Shown here: one piece after another, positions 1 through 11,171 of the stretch | How the letters are laid out: each line of letters begins with the position of its first letter | Position numbering within the stretch: the first letter of the stretch is position 1 | NCBI GenBank assembly: GCA_037074705.1 | Contig: CM073591.1 | Location: forward strand, 62,002,897 to 62,066,896 | Origin: Zhengitettix transpicula | Taxonomy: Eukaryota; Arthropoda; Insecta; Orthoptera; Tetrigidae | DNA length: 64,000 bases | Direction of reading: 5' to 3' | Program-made: the position numbers and the translations under genes | The notes under the pieces: generated by a model | What the model saw: only the letters and a program-made list of their open reading frames with translations | Databases searched by the model: none | What the model was told of the DNA's origin: nothing

Positions 1-1240
1 TTTCTAGAATTACAAGTCTAGAATTGAGATTTATAGCACATTTAAATTATTGGCTATGTATAAGTGAATTATCTTGGATTGGATTTAATAAGTTTTTTAG
101 AATTATAATTTTTCACCTCCTCATGTTTCATGTAGTCGTATTATGAAGTCACTAAGGAATTGGCTAATGAGCATTGTATTCATATTCCAGACATGTTCTA
201 CTCATATTACGTTCAAAGTCCTAAAAGTATCTAAGAGGAATTTTCGAGACTAAATTAATAGAAACAATTTTTCGGAAAACAGTGATTTTTTGTGCTGATT
301 TGTAGGCCGTATTCTCATCTCAGAGAACTTAAAAAATACATGCGTAACAATATATCTTCTTGGAAATTGTATTTCTTTGAAAACAAAATTTCATTAATAT
401 AATAAAGGATTATTTCTGGGAATAAAGCTTCTGTATATGACCTCTATAAATTATTTACGATATCTTTAATTCATTCATAGCACTCAGGAATCCTGAACTG
501 CACGAATATCGTGTACTGAATATTTCTTAAAACGAATAACTACAAAAAACACAGTATTTATTGGTTTTGTTGCTAAAGAATTCATGTCTTGAACTATTCT
601 CTTCAACTGAATGTATTTTCTATTCACACAAAAGATCTTCTTATTAATGTAGTCGAAGGAAAAACACTTATTTTTCCAGGTAACGAATAGCATCGTTCAG
701 TTTTATCATATTCCAACACGATTGCAGTAGTTGTGGCATAGAAAAACATTTTGTGTGGCGTATTTTTAAATGTTTTCGACCTAGACCCGTCTTGGATAGA
801 ATCTGACTAATGACGCACATGTAGAGCAACTGTGGCGTGTTGTGATATAAATCTTCCTTTCACAAGATTAGGCCAAGATAAAGTATATTAAATGTAACAT
901 AATCTACCTTTATTCGTCCCAGTCTCTGAGTCGGTCCGACTTCGATTGAGGCCACCGCCAAGGCCAGAAGGTTTGCCTGTGTATGCACGGGAATCGCGGA
1001 GAAAGGTGGTATTGTAATATGAAATTTGAAAGACCACTTTCTAGGATGCTACACCTATGTTCAATTGGATCAAATTGTTTTTGCATTTTGAGTACAAGAC
1101 AGAAGAATCAAACTTTAACATATCATTGTTACTTATAATGCAAATTATCTGAAGGAAATCACCAGACCGTCGTTGAGAGAAACTGCACTACTTTATGACT
1201 TCTGATCAACCATTGAAATTTTTATTTATGTAGAGATATT
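1..1240. other. AT-rich non-coding stretch
   Basis: No recognisable gene. A somewhat GC-richer patch lies at about 900-1015, but it contains no convincing reading frame. The reverse-strand open frame at 484-693 is AT-rich with no family resemblance and is probably chance. Confidence 0.6.
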
Positions 1241-1260
1241 TTACACTTGTTTTCTCTCAG

Positions 1261-1518
1261 AATTTCGCATAATATATTATGCAATGGGAACAATTCATCA
1301 CGAACGTTGGAAAATTCCACAAGAATTTCCTCTGATTCGCGTTGGAGTAGGAGCTGTATAAATCTTCCAAGGCTGTTTGTTCTGGAGGTGGTCTATATTC
1401 AGGACGGCGACTCAGATGGGCATCGATCGGGACTTATTTCGATAGCCCAAGTGAATGCCAGTAACCCACGGCGAAGGTTTAACCTTGATGTAATGATTTT
1501 CACTTTCCGAAACAGGAG
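1261..1518 (+). other. Candidate internal exon (unknown gene) with acceptor and donor signals
   Basis: This 258-base segment is GC-richer than its flanks. It starts right after a pyrimidine-rich stretch ending in TTTTCTCTCAG (to 1260), a good 3' splice site. It ends at AGCAC|GTAAGA (GT at 1519), a fair 5' splice site. One frame, starting at 1262, is open across the whole segment for about 85 codons. A second frame, from 1263, is open for its first third and also reads plausibly, so an old frameshift is possible. I do not recognise the protein. There is a run of polar and Ser-rich residues followed by a VVYIQDGDSDGH-like stretch. No start codon is needed for an internal exon and none is claimed. 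It could also be part of a long non-coding RNA or a chance alignment of signals. Transcript data would settle it. Confidence 0.3.
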
Positions 1519-2330
1519 CACGTAAGATATTTCTTTAATTAACCTTTAGAGTATTTTACAGAAAATATTTAAGAATTCAAAAATTTCATATCCAAGTACC
1601 GCCTCAGTCGTTTTACAGCGAGCCATTTGGAAGTATTTGGTATGTATGTTTAAAATGGAAATATATTATGGTAACATTAAATATAATTAGTAATGGAAAA
1701 CATATTTAAATCTGTAACTGTTAACAATAAAATAACGGCCAAACATATTAAATTTTTGATCTTACTTATTTAACCTAAATTTCACAACAAAGATTTCTAA
1801 AAATTTACAGTGTTTTTTATCGATCGGTTTTATAATTGAAATTTAATAATATAATACGATACTTAATTTTAACATCTGTTTTTAAGAACCAAATATATTT
1901 AACGACCATTAAAGCTCAATGAACATTTAGTATAATTAAAAAATTCGTATTAATAATAAAATCTGTAATTAACAACACTACAACTACAGAGTGTCTGGTC
2001 GAAAGAAAGTCTAGTTTTTTTGTTGTAAACGTTTCCTCAAGTATAAAAGTGTGCGTACGAAAGCTGATTAAATTTTTTCTGGATCCTCAAATTTTAACAC
2101 TCTTTAGGAATCTCATCGAGTCGACAGTAATAATTCTATCTTTTAATATTAGGCTACATGACTATCATCAATGGCGTGTCCTTTAATGGCAGTGGAAGGC
2201 ATAGAAAGGGAATATCTAGGGCTTCTGTGCTATAGTTTACATCTCTAATAAATAAAAAGTGAATAACTTTTAGAATGCAATAAAGTAATTTGTGTAAATT
2301 AATCTATAGATTATAGAGATTTCTCTTTGG
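1519..2330. other. AT-rich non-coding stretch
   Basis: Low-complexity AT-rich sequence. Nothing recognisable seen on either strand. Confidence 0.6.
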
Positions 2331-2693
2331 TTAAATGGCTGTATGAAATCGGGCAACAGGAGTCAGGAGACGGAAGCGTTTCCCTGACATACTATCCAAA
2401 CCTCTTACAGGTAATTTTTTACATACTAAATCAAATAAAACCTTGACAGACGCGCAGTTACATGTCCAAAGGTACTGATGAAACGAACCTTTCAAAAGTT
2501 TCATTCCCAGCACAGGTCTGGATAAGTTATGTGAAGTTCGCTGCCGAACAGAAGCACTTGAACTCAAAGGTTCTATCAACATCATCAATAATTTTAGAGC
2601 AGATAAGGGGCAACCGATCCACGGAATTGGATTTAAAGCTCAAGTTGGAGGAAGTTTGTTATGGCCATGCTCTTGCAGGAGATCCATGAACTT
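2331..2693. other. GC-richer patch with short open frames on both strands
   Basis: Both strands carry 75-85 codon open frames here, and composition is higher in GC than the neighbourhood. On the plus strand a frame reading WLYEIGQQESGDGS runs into TTACAG|GTAATT near 2409, a possible splice donor, but I see no good acceptor before it. The reverse strand is open at 2331-2588. None of these translations matches a family I know. It may be a worn exon or a worn transposable element. Confidence 0.2.
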
Positions 2694-3714
2694 AGAAGAC
2701 AGAGAATCACAAAATTTGCGATATCAGCAACGTACGAGAGACGTCAAAATTAATATTTAGCAATTGGGACTCTTATTTTAACTGCTCGGAGAGAACAAAT
2801 ATTGTGAACCAATGTGCTAAAACAGAGTTCACTTAACAGAACGTCAAATTATTACGCATGACTCTTCATCTTCATCATATGTAAATTCTCATATAAATAG
2901 GGGATTTTAATAATAGAATACTGTTTTCATGTTGTGCATGTCTGAAAGCATAGACCATACTATCCTGTTCGTATTACATCTACCGTCATAATTGCTCAGC
3001 TACGTAGTACGAAAAATCCTTTAATATGATTCGCCAACTGTGTATTCAGTTCAGAATATGTTGTACGTCAAAACATCTGTAAAAGTTAAGAGAGGGTGTA
3101 GTAATAAAACCCTGCCGATGTCTGTATATCCATTCGTAGGAATATAATAAATGATTTTAAGAATGTTGGTGGTGATGTTTATAGAGGGAGTTCCCACTTG
3201 ACGACAATACTCCCTACACTTCTAATACACAATGCTATTTATTGCGAACTTTTCTTGTTCTGATATTTTAGGTTTCGCTTAAAACTTATTCTCCTATTAA
3301 GTTGGAAGAAAGTTAATCAGTACTATATATAAATTATTAAATATTTATTTTGATGTAAAGAGCTCATATAATTATTATTTAATGAATTTATTGAACTCTC
3401 AAAACACCATTATTTCATTTTTTTATGAATGAATGATGTTACCATAAATAAATTCTTAAGGATGACATCGAAATGCTCACTGACATCTGTGATTTGGTTC
3501 TCTAGACCATTTGTTGATATTACAATTATATTGTTAATAAGTTCTGATCATTTTGTAATAGAATGTTAATCATAACTATAAAATTAGGTAAAATGTCTTT
3601 GATTGTCTCTGCATCACTAATGCTTTGCTTCTGATAAGAAAAATTGTGTAAATTAATCTAATCGAAAAAGTTATATTTATTTTTCGTCGAAATTGAAATA
3701 TAATAAATCTGTGT
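2694..3714. other. AT-rich non-coding stretch
   Basis: No gene, RNA or repeat recognised. Confidence 0.6.
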
Positions 3715-3955
3715 TAAAAGTTTACTAATTAGATAAATAAATAAATAACATACACAATGAAGCGATAATACCACACACAGTTTCTGCAATACTTGTTGCT
3801 TTCGTCAGGTGATTTAAAACGCAAGAGTCGAGAGAACGACAGGATTTCAGAAACATCGTGAGGTATTTATATTATCACTTCAACAGTTTGTTATGTGGCA
3901 ATTAATTTTTGTTATTTCTTGTCCTTTGAAATCTGAAAGTATTGAAAATATATAT
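3715..3955. repeat. Rep-B foldback repeat, copy 1
   Basis: Two diverged inverted arms face each other. The left arm (about 3740-3815, read on the minus strand) contains GTATTGCAGAAACTGTGTG followed by TGGTATT. The right arm (about 3848-3925, plus strand) contains GGATTTCAGAAACATCGTG followed by AGGTATTTATATTATCACTT. About 35-40 bases lie between the arms. The outer edge of the left arm ends in a short (TTTA)n run at 3737-3751. The same arms recur at 24.1-24.4 kb and, as one arm, at 33.3-33.4 kb. The copy lies just 3' of the LINE relic at 4016-5021, on the side where that element's 3' UTR would be. Confidence 0.6.
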
Positions 3956-4015
3956 GTGTGACTCCAAAGATATAATAATATAAGGAATTTCACACAATGT
4001 GTAAAGTAATTTGGG

Positions 4016-5021
4016 TCACTCTCTATAAAATTCTGTCATTGAGATAGATCTTCTGGAACACCAATATGCGTGATATCTGTCACACACCATTTCACATAAT
4101 TCACATACACAATTCACATCTGGTTGATGAAAGCTTTTTGATTTACAAATCTTGTGGTGAAAACCGTGCACGGCGAAACGGGTTACCGTGTGTCGTAGTT
4201 CGTATGATGCTCTCCTCCATTCGTTTGTCATCATGGCGGTGGTACTGTAGAAATCGTCCCATATCTGGTTCTTCTTTTCCTTTAGTTCTTGGATCACGTG
4301 TTGATATGCAGGTGTAGATGGCAAAGTTAACCCTGTTGTATAGCGTAGGTCTTCTAAGTAGAAAGGTTCCCTTGTGAGCTCATATGCAAGTCGTGATGGC
4401 GTATATTTTGAGACACACAGTATCTTTTTCAGAAAAGTTGCCTTTATCTTTTCAATATTTTTCAGGTTTTTTCTATTTAGTTTCTCCCATATTAATTCAA
4501 AACCGTATGTGACTATTGGGGTGACTTTTGCTTTGTAGATGGAGATGGCCGTGTCTATGGAGAGTTGTCGTATCATCCGAATATCTTGCATTGCTCTAAT
4601 AGCTGCGATTACTTTTTCTTTCACGTGTAGTGTGAATGTGCTTCCTGTCGGTTGCAAGGTTATCCCAAGGTACTTGAAGTTGTTTGTAACACTTATTGGT
4701 CTGTTGCCGAGGTATAAAGTGTCTTTCGTGCTGTGTCTGCCACCTTTCCTGAATATCATTACTGCTGTCTTTTGAAGGTTTATTTCTAGTTCATTTTCTT
4801 GAGCCCAGTTCGTCAGATTGTTTAAGGCCTCTTGTAGATCTTGTCTGGAGGTTGCTGTGATGACCATGTCATCTGCATACACATAGAGACGCGTGTTTTC
4901 TGTTGGTAGCAATATTAAACAATAACGGGCTTAGGGGGTCTCCTTGTAGTACCCCGTTTGTCTGTATTATTGGGTCCGATACTGATATGCTGTCATCTAT
5001 TTCTACTTGGTTCTCATGCAT
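4016..5021 (-). pseudogene. Non-LTR retrotransposon reverse transcriptase, 5'-truncated and frameshifted
   Basis: This is the C-terminal half of a LINE ORF2-type protein, which in an active element copies RNA into DNA at a nicked target. The longest open frame (4016-4912, 298 codons) has the catalytic YADDM box at residues 12-16. The thumb region follows, with an FKYLGITL box near residue 85. Near the C-terminus (about residues 270-285) lies a zinc-knuckle-like CX2CX7HX3C motif. Just upstream, in a different frame (about 4908-5021), sits the preceding RT box: NGVLQGDPLSPLLFNIAT. The reading frame therefore slips near 4905-4912, and some residues between the two boxes seem missing. The endonuclease and the first RT boxes are absent, so the copy is truncated at about 5021. 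The clade is uncertain. The C-terminal CCHC motif fits L1/R1/I-type elements. The reverse transcriptase identity is secure; activity is not possible. Confidence 0.9.
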
Positions 5022-6117
5022 ATATTAAAATATGTATCTTCAGCGTGGGTGAGCTGTATAGAAAAGAGACAACCCTGACCCAATTAATAAACATCCTCAT
5101 CAATAAATCTAAGTTATCCATTACTATAAAACGACAAACAGTAATAGGTTATCATTTATATAACGACTAATAAAATCGAACTATGATAAACGTACGTAAA
5201 TATGGACTATATAAGATATAAAAAGTGAAAAATAACAATGATCATATTATTTACAATTTTCAAAACAAGAGAGTGAATGTATAACGTTACCAGATATCAC
5301 GTGATAACGTGCCAGTAGCTGACATTGAAACTTCGTGGCCTAAGACTATTCTCATCCGGTTTTAAGTCCGAGAGATACTCACGTACTTAATGTATGTCAA
5401 ATTTTTTTCGTTTGTGTGGGAAGAGAATAGTGTTATATGCGTTTTAAGTTGTTTTTTAAAGATACGTTATTTTTAAATAACACGATTGTACGAAATAAAG
5501 GATATTAATTCCGTGATCTTTATATGCCGTACGTGTGGAGGGGGCGGTGGGAGCTCTCCGGTGCGGCACTTTTATGGTGCGGCAAAATTTCTGAATTTCT
5601 GTAAATTCTGGAGAATTTTGGATTTTAATGCCGAATTTGGGTGCCAGAAACCCACGCTACGCCTCTGGTTCGAACCATCCTCTTCATGTTAAATAATTAT
5701 TATTAGAAATGAATTAGTGAAAGCTGATGCCAGAAGTTCTGTATGCTTATTAATTAAGAATAAACTTTGAATGAAGATTCTACAGATCTGTCAGGCAACG
5801 ATATAAACAGAATAACAAATTACAAAAATAAAATAAAACTCTCTCACGTCTTTGCTCCTTACGGGAGTACCAACTTTATATTTTCACTTTAAAATCTTAT
5901 TTCCCTGGTGGATCAACTTACGATTCAAACACAATTAATATTCAACAGATACGTTATTTTCAAAGACTTTAAAATGACACGTTTGAATGAAATAATATAT
6001 ATTAATTCCGAGCTGTTAAAATGTCGATCGAACCATCCCCTACAACTGCAGAGAGCGTTTCGCGACCAGATTCTATATTCTGAGGCGGAGTTTTATATAT
6101 ATTTTTGATCGTTAATA
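5022..6117. other. Non-coding stretch
   Basis: Mostly AT-rich. A GC-rich patch at about 5530-5690 ends in CTGGTTCGAACC, which resembles a tRNA B box, but no A box is found at a suitable distance. I do not call it an element. Confidence 0.5.
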
Positions 6118-6330
6118 GGACGAAGCGCACCATGGCGTGGATGAGCTGGTCTGACTTTCCGCACTGCATTGCGGCGTTCATCAAGACAGAATCAATCACA
6201 GCTCTTCCACGCAATTTCCGTCTCCAATTTGGTGGACGTGATGCCTCCTGGTCGCATTGCTGTCGACGCTGAAATAGCGTCGTAAAAGACGCCGGACTCG
6301 GTCGACTACTGCGCCACAAATATAAGCCCG
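6118..6330 (-). repeat. Possible tRNA-derived SINE fragment
   Basis: The segment is GC-rich against AT-rich flanks. On the minus strand it opens with GTGGCGCAGTAGTCGACC, close to the A-box region of tRNA-derived SINEs and similar to the start of the 25.2 kb element. I cannot find a matching B box. The 105-codon open frame on the minus strand (6002-6319) resembles no family I know. Confidence 0.25.
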
Positions 6331-7630
6331 TTGGGGTAAGCGCGCTCTAATCTTTTTCTGTTTACATATGTAACAAATTATGGAACAACGGACGTGTAAC
6401 GATTTAAAAGAATGAGTTTTTAATCACGACGCGTAACTTACAATTATGCATTGGTGCACGCTGAAGAAATTAATTTTATTCGGAAAAGATGGAGAAACTC
6501 CGATCATGTCTTCAATTTCACGTTTTCCCATAAAAAGTTAGCAACTAAATTGAAGTATTGATTATTTCCGTTTTGTCTTTGTAAATATTAGTTTTCAATA
6601 CTTCAACACGACACTAAAACAGCTAAGAAATTGGTTCAATGGAAAATTTATTATTTTGTAGATAAATGAACTTCTACAGAAAGGTGTATTCCTAGTACTC
6701 AGGTTTTGAACCTTTTGATAAATAATTTTTAAAATTTAATTAAAAGCTTTGAATAACGTATACAGAGGAATGAAGTAATTTCTGTAAATTCGTGGATAAA
6801 TCATATATTTTTATTTGTCAAAAATGTATTTTTACATTTAAAACTTTATAATTTATCTAAAACAACATTTATTCCGTAATTGGAATTTCTACAGGTATAC
6901 ATTTGAATTGAATTCGTTATACTGCATTATATGAAAATTTAGATCGACGTAAATTTATGAACTGCGGTTCGCCCACACGTTGCGGTCGAAATGTACTCTT
7001 GAATAGGTCCAAATTAGGCAATAAACGTTGTTTTTGTTAAATTAAAATTTTTTTAAATTTATATTAAATTTTCTTACAAATATTATGGTGGTTTTCACAG
7101 TTATTTAATATGAAGTCAGATTCATATAATTATTATAATTACATGAATTACAATTTCCCATAAAAAATATATTTTTTTTCTTTATGAAAACATTCTTGTA
7201 CAAACCAGATTCTATACTTTTAGTTTTCAATTATATTTTAACGTTATTGAATAGCAGTGGTGGGTCTGAATTGTAAGTTTCTCTTCCATCCAACTCTCCT
7301 ACGTAGATTTCTTCTAGTGGGCTGTATTGTTACGCAGACTCACTCTTGAGTACAGCAATCAACTTCAATAGCACCATTTGCTGCAAAACTCTGCGAGATT
7401 AAATTGTTTGTGTAACAGGACAATTTTCTATGTCGACCAAAAGAAATACGTAACAATAAATACTTGCTTAACCTATATAATGGTTGGTTTAATATGTTTA
7501 TTTTATTTATATATTTTATTATATATATTTATATATTTATCCCGCAATTAAGGAGAAAATAAATTCTGGTTGTGGTATATAGTGGAAAGAAAAAGATCAA
7601 CACAATAAAATTATTAATTAATTGGTATTT
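6331..7630. other. AT-rich non-coding stretch
   Basis: No gene or repeat recognised. The segment 7490-7535 is almost pure A/T. Confidence 0.6.
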
Positions 7631-7689
7631 TTAAATTTATTATTATATTTAAATTTATTATTATATTTAAATTTATTATTATATTTAAA
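7631..7689 (+). repeat. 18-bp tandem repeat, about 3.3 copies
   Basis: The unit TTAAATTTATTATTATAT is repeated at 7631, 7649 and 7667, with a partial fourth copy. Copies are identical, so it is a young minisatellite. The minus-strand open frame over it (7614-7796) is simply the six-residue echo of this repeat. Confidence 0.9.
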
Positions 7690-8088
7690 CCTTCCAGAGT
7701 AACTGAATAATTACAACACAAATTTGTGTATGTTTTGTATACATTTATTGGGAGAATAACCGTGTAGCAGTATTTATAATAAATTCGGGAATACATATTT
7801 TAGGCGCTCAGCAATTTCGTATGACGTGTTGGGCCTGAGAGTTTCCATTGACATCTCAGCTAAGTAATGCAAGCAGGCGTCAGTTCGTCTTCGTCTTGGT
7901 GTCTCAAAAGTTTTGCTATGTCGGAGCCAGCGTTCCCAGATTCAACCAGATCTCACAGAAAACTGTCTCAGAAATATTCTTTCTTCTCTCTCATATCAGA
8001 CTACAATTACATACTCTAATATCTAACTCACACATCTATCTAAGGATCTTATTATCGTTTCCAAAATTCAACAATAATTTGTTTTTGA
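7690..8088. other. Non-coding stretch beside Rep-A
   Basis: Balanced composition from 7800 to 8090. An 88-codon plus-strand open frame (7848-8114) runs into Rep-A and resembles nothing known. No gene is called. Confidence 0.45.
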
Positions 8089-8544
8089 GGTGTAGACAGG
8101 CTATGTTTACATAGTGGCAACTCCCCTCTTATAGCATAGGAAAGGTATTTGAAAGGGGGGATGCGGAAGGGTAGAGGAAGGTAGCCAAGGGTAAACTAGG
8201 GCCCCCGGGCTATGGTTTAAGGATCCTACCCGGCAATTCGCCTAAAAGTCATGTATGGAAAACCCTAGAAAAACCTGCATCAGGTAGGTTGGGCATTTGG
8301 TACTTGTCCCACGCGATTCCAATGGCGGGAGAGGGGTTAGCTGTATGGTCGCAGCTTTCCCCTCGCCGTGCCTTGACCGGTTTAGGAGGCAGCTGGTCGA
8401 CTATTCCAATAGGAATAGCGTATGCCCAAGGTCTGCGACCCCGGAACATACACCTCTCAAAACAGGCCGAGGTGCCTCGGCATATGGGAACCTTAGTTAA
8501 AAAAAAAAACCACATCCCCAAAGGTAGCCTGAACTGTCTCTCCT
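8089..8544 (-). mobile_element. Rep-A copy 1 (sense strand minus), about 456 bp
   Basis: A GC-rich interspersed repeat, shared with eight other places in this window. The sense 3' end is at 8089, where the minus strand reads CCTGTCTACACC. Moving 5', it contains the hairpin CTATTCC-loop-GGAATAG (8401-8418) and the near-perfect palindrome GCCGAGG-TG-CCTCGGC (about 8467-8482). The 5'-most part (8500-8544) matches the GGCTACCTTTGGGGATG region of copy 4. Overlapping open frames on both strands reflect GC content, since indels between copies break any common frame. It is probably a SINE or a LINE 3' UTR. Confidence 0.85.
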
Positions 8545-9040
8545 TTTAAACCCTTCCTTTTCAAAATCGATTGATATTGTCTATTTGCCCACCGCAGTCC
8601 TATTTCATTAACTCCTGCACCACGAGCAACCTTGAACATGAAGTGATCTATTTCAAATTTTCTTCTACCGCTGATGACCTCTCTCTATCTAGACGGGTTT
8701 GTCTACTATAGTATGTGTAATTTACGCAACGGTTATAATAAATTCGTCCTCTACTTTGGCGGTATTCGCGCCCAACTGATCCTTTTTTCTTAATTTTATC
8801 AGCACATTATGCAGTCGGCTGTCGCGACGGTCTGGCGACCCGTCTAAACAATTTCCTGTCTCAAACATTCTACATATTTTAATATAATAATTATTTCAAT
8901 CACTTAAATTAAATTAAAACGAATTAATAATTTGTAATGTTCTGTGTAACATTCAACATATTTCTATTAAATGATAACTACCAGACGTTTTTGTGAGAAT
9001 CCGTAATAAAATGAACACATTCTGTGGATGTTTTCGGCGT
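8545..9040. other. Spacer between two inverted Rep-A copies
   Basis: About 500 bp of moderately AT-rich sequence with no recognisable gene. It separates copies 1 and 2, which point in opposite directions. Confidence 0.5.
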
Positions 9041-9525
9041 AGGTTACCTATAGGGATGCCTTCACATCTCTCGGGATTTTTGAACTAAGGTTCCCACATG
9101 CCGAGGCACCTCGGCCTGTTTTGAGAGGTGTATGTTCCGGGGTCGCAGATCTTGGGCACACGGTTGTCCTGTATTCCTATTGGAATAGTCGGCTAGCTGC
9201 CTCCTAAACTGGTCAAGATTTGGAGAGGGGAATGCTGCGACCCCACAGCTAATCGCACTCCCGCCATCGGAAGGGCGTGGGACATGTACCAAATGCCCGA
9301 CCTATCTGATGCAGGTTTTTATAGGGTTTTCCCAGCATCACTTTTAGGCAAATTTCCGGGTAGGACCCTTAAACCATAGACCGGGGGTCCTAGTTAATCC
9401 TTGGCTCCCTTCCTCTACCCTTCCGCATCCCCCCTTTCAAATCCTTTCATATGCTATTAAAGGGGATTTGCCTAACGTAAATTACCCTCATGTAGCCTGT
9501 TACCCTTAAAAAAATATAAAAAAAA
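9041..9525 (+). mobile_element. Rep-A copy 2 (sense strand plus), about 485 bp
   Basis: It begins in the block that matches copy 4 (GGTTACCTATAGGGATGCC) and carries the GCCGAGGCACCTCGGC palindrome and the CTATTCC/GGAATAG hairpin (9171-9188, outermost pair lost). It ends GTAGCCTGTTACCC and then a poly(A) tail (about 9507-9525). It has the variant TATTAAAGGGG rather than TATAAGAGGGG, like copies 4 and 9. An A-rich tail immediately after the shared 3' end fits retrotransposition. Confidence 0.85.
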
Positions 9526-10828
9526 CTCATTGTATGTCGTCTTGAACACTGTGCCAATTTATGGATGCAATTTTATATATTTTTCTAGAAAACGCAATAA
9601 TAGCGCGAAATTAGTCCCCTGAAATTCTTGGGTATAATCCTGTTTTTGGATCATTACCTACGTTGTTCCACGTCTGCGGTAAACTTCGGAAGGATTACAC
9701 TATATTACATGAATAGAACTTCTGGTAGATGTTCTTTATAATATTTTTCATTATATTATATCGGATTACATTTTTCTTTACGAACGATAACAAGTTGATC
9801 AGAATATAAACGAATGAAGACAATTGCTTCTGGTGAATATAGAAGGCATTTTGTAGCTCTGTGTTCTAAGATCGCAGAGCACTCATCAACATTATCTCGA
9901 TATGCTTGCCTTTGTAGTTTGCTGTCCCAACAAACTTTGGGCGGGATATTGAATCTGCTTGGAAGTTAGCCAAGCATACAGTTTCTATCTCGAAATGTCA
10001 TCGCTTCAGAATGGGTTGGAAGACTTATAGACTCAAGTGGAATTGAGGATGTAGCCTGGTTAAATTGATATAAATGGTAATTAATAAAAAAATTCATGAA
10101 TAATATTCTATATTTGGAGATGTTTATCGAAGGTAATTCAATAATGCGTTTTAAAGAAAAATTAATTATTAAAACGAGTAATTTAGAGCGAAAATATTGA
10201 AAGTGAAAATTAGTTTACTTGTCAAACAGTATAATATTTACACTATACCTTATATAAGATTTAAAAAGAATGAAGGAACAAATCAATGCATATGAGAATA
10301 AAAATTTCTCATTATAACTTGCCAAATAACAGAAGTACTACAACACTCACTAATATATTGTGTTTACAAAATAACTTCACAAAAGCTACTTCAGCTTTTA
10401 TTATCTCCTATACTTTGTAACATACAGCTAAATATATTAATTTATATTTAATTTTGAATTTATTAGAGTCAAATAGTATTTATTTAATAAATTGATTACT
10501 AGAAATGTGTCCAAAAATTATTAAGAACTATTTCCAGAAGAAAAAAATATATATCCACCTGAAGTGCCTTTCTTGAAATTGATAAAATTTTTCAACACTT
10601 ACGTTTTTAAGTTAATTCGGAATTAGGTAAGTTTGTATAACAATTGTCATCATTAAAGAATTATATAATTTTAGTTACGTGTATCAAGCAGTTAGTCGAA
10701 ATTTTCATATTTGTGGAACTGTTATATATCAGAAAATTTGAAAGAACGTGATGTTGAGTTAAGTTATTGCAAGGATCTACAAGTTGCGATGTCAAATGTA
10801 GTTTGTAAATTGAATGACAAGTCTAAAT
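9526..10828. other. Non-coding stretch
   Basis: AT-rich. A short ATG-started frame of 51 codons at 9814-9969 (plus strand) sits in a GC-richer spot and has no known relative. I do not count it as a gene. Confidence 0.5.
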
Positions 10829-11161
10829 ACGGTAAAAGTTGTCCGCTATTCCTATTGGAATAGTCGGCCAGCTGTCTCCTAAACTGGCCAAGAATGGCGA
10901 GGGGTAAGCTGCAACCCCACAGCAAACCCCTCTCCTGCCATCGGAAGGGCGTGGGACAAGTACCAAATGCCCGACCTACCTGATGCAGGTTTTTATAGGG
11001 TTTGTCCTGCATTACTTTTAGGTGAATGCCGGGTAGGATCCTTAAACTATAGCCCGGGATACCTTCCTCCACCCTTCCGCATCCCCCCTTTCAAATCCCT
11101 TTCCTATGATATAAGAGGGGAGTTGCCACTATGTGGATTACCATTTACACAGCCTGTTTAA
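10829..11161 (+). mobile_element. Rep-A copy 3 (sense strand plus), about 333 bp
   Basis: 5'-truncated: homology starts at ACGGTAAAAGTTGTCCGC, just before the CTATTCC-TATT-GGAATAG hairpin (10846-10863). It continues through the shared 3' portion with the TATAAGAGGGG variant and ends near CAGCCTGTTTA. It is followed at once by a run of ten Cs and then copy 4 in the same direction. Confidence 0.85.
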
Positions 11162-11171
11162 CCCCCCCCCC
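11162..11171 (+). repeat. C10 homopolymer between Rep-A copies 3 and 4
   Basis: Ten consecutive Cs mark the junction between two same-direction Rep-A copies. Length may vary between individuals or be an assembly estimate. Confidence 0.8.

Noticed and set aside
4066..4775. Plus-strand open frames of 83 and 78 codons
   Set aside because: They are antisense shadows of the reverse transcriptase.
5486..5692. B-box-like GGTTCGAACC near 5669
   Set aside because: No A box, no repeat partner in the window, and no cloverleaf.
7631..7689. CRISPR-like short tandem array
   Set aside because: The 18-bp units are contiguous without spacers; it is a minisatellite.
8249..8549. Three overlapping ORFs in Rep-A copy 1
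   Set aside because: They are present on both strands because Rep-A is GC-rich. Indels between copies break each frame, so there is no sign of protein-level constraint.
9814..9969. 51-codon ATG-started frame
   Set aside because: Short, no known relative, no splice or promoter context.
10967..11161. Peptide PDLPDAGFYRVCPA shared by Rep-A copies 3 and 7
   Set aside because: DNA identity explains it. Copies 1, 2 and 5 carry small indels that shift the frame soon after.
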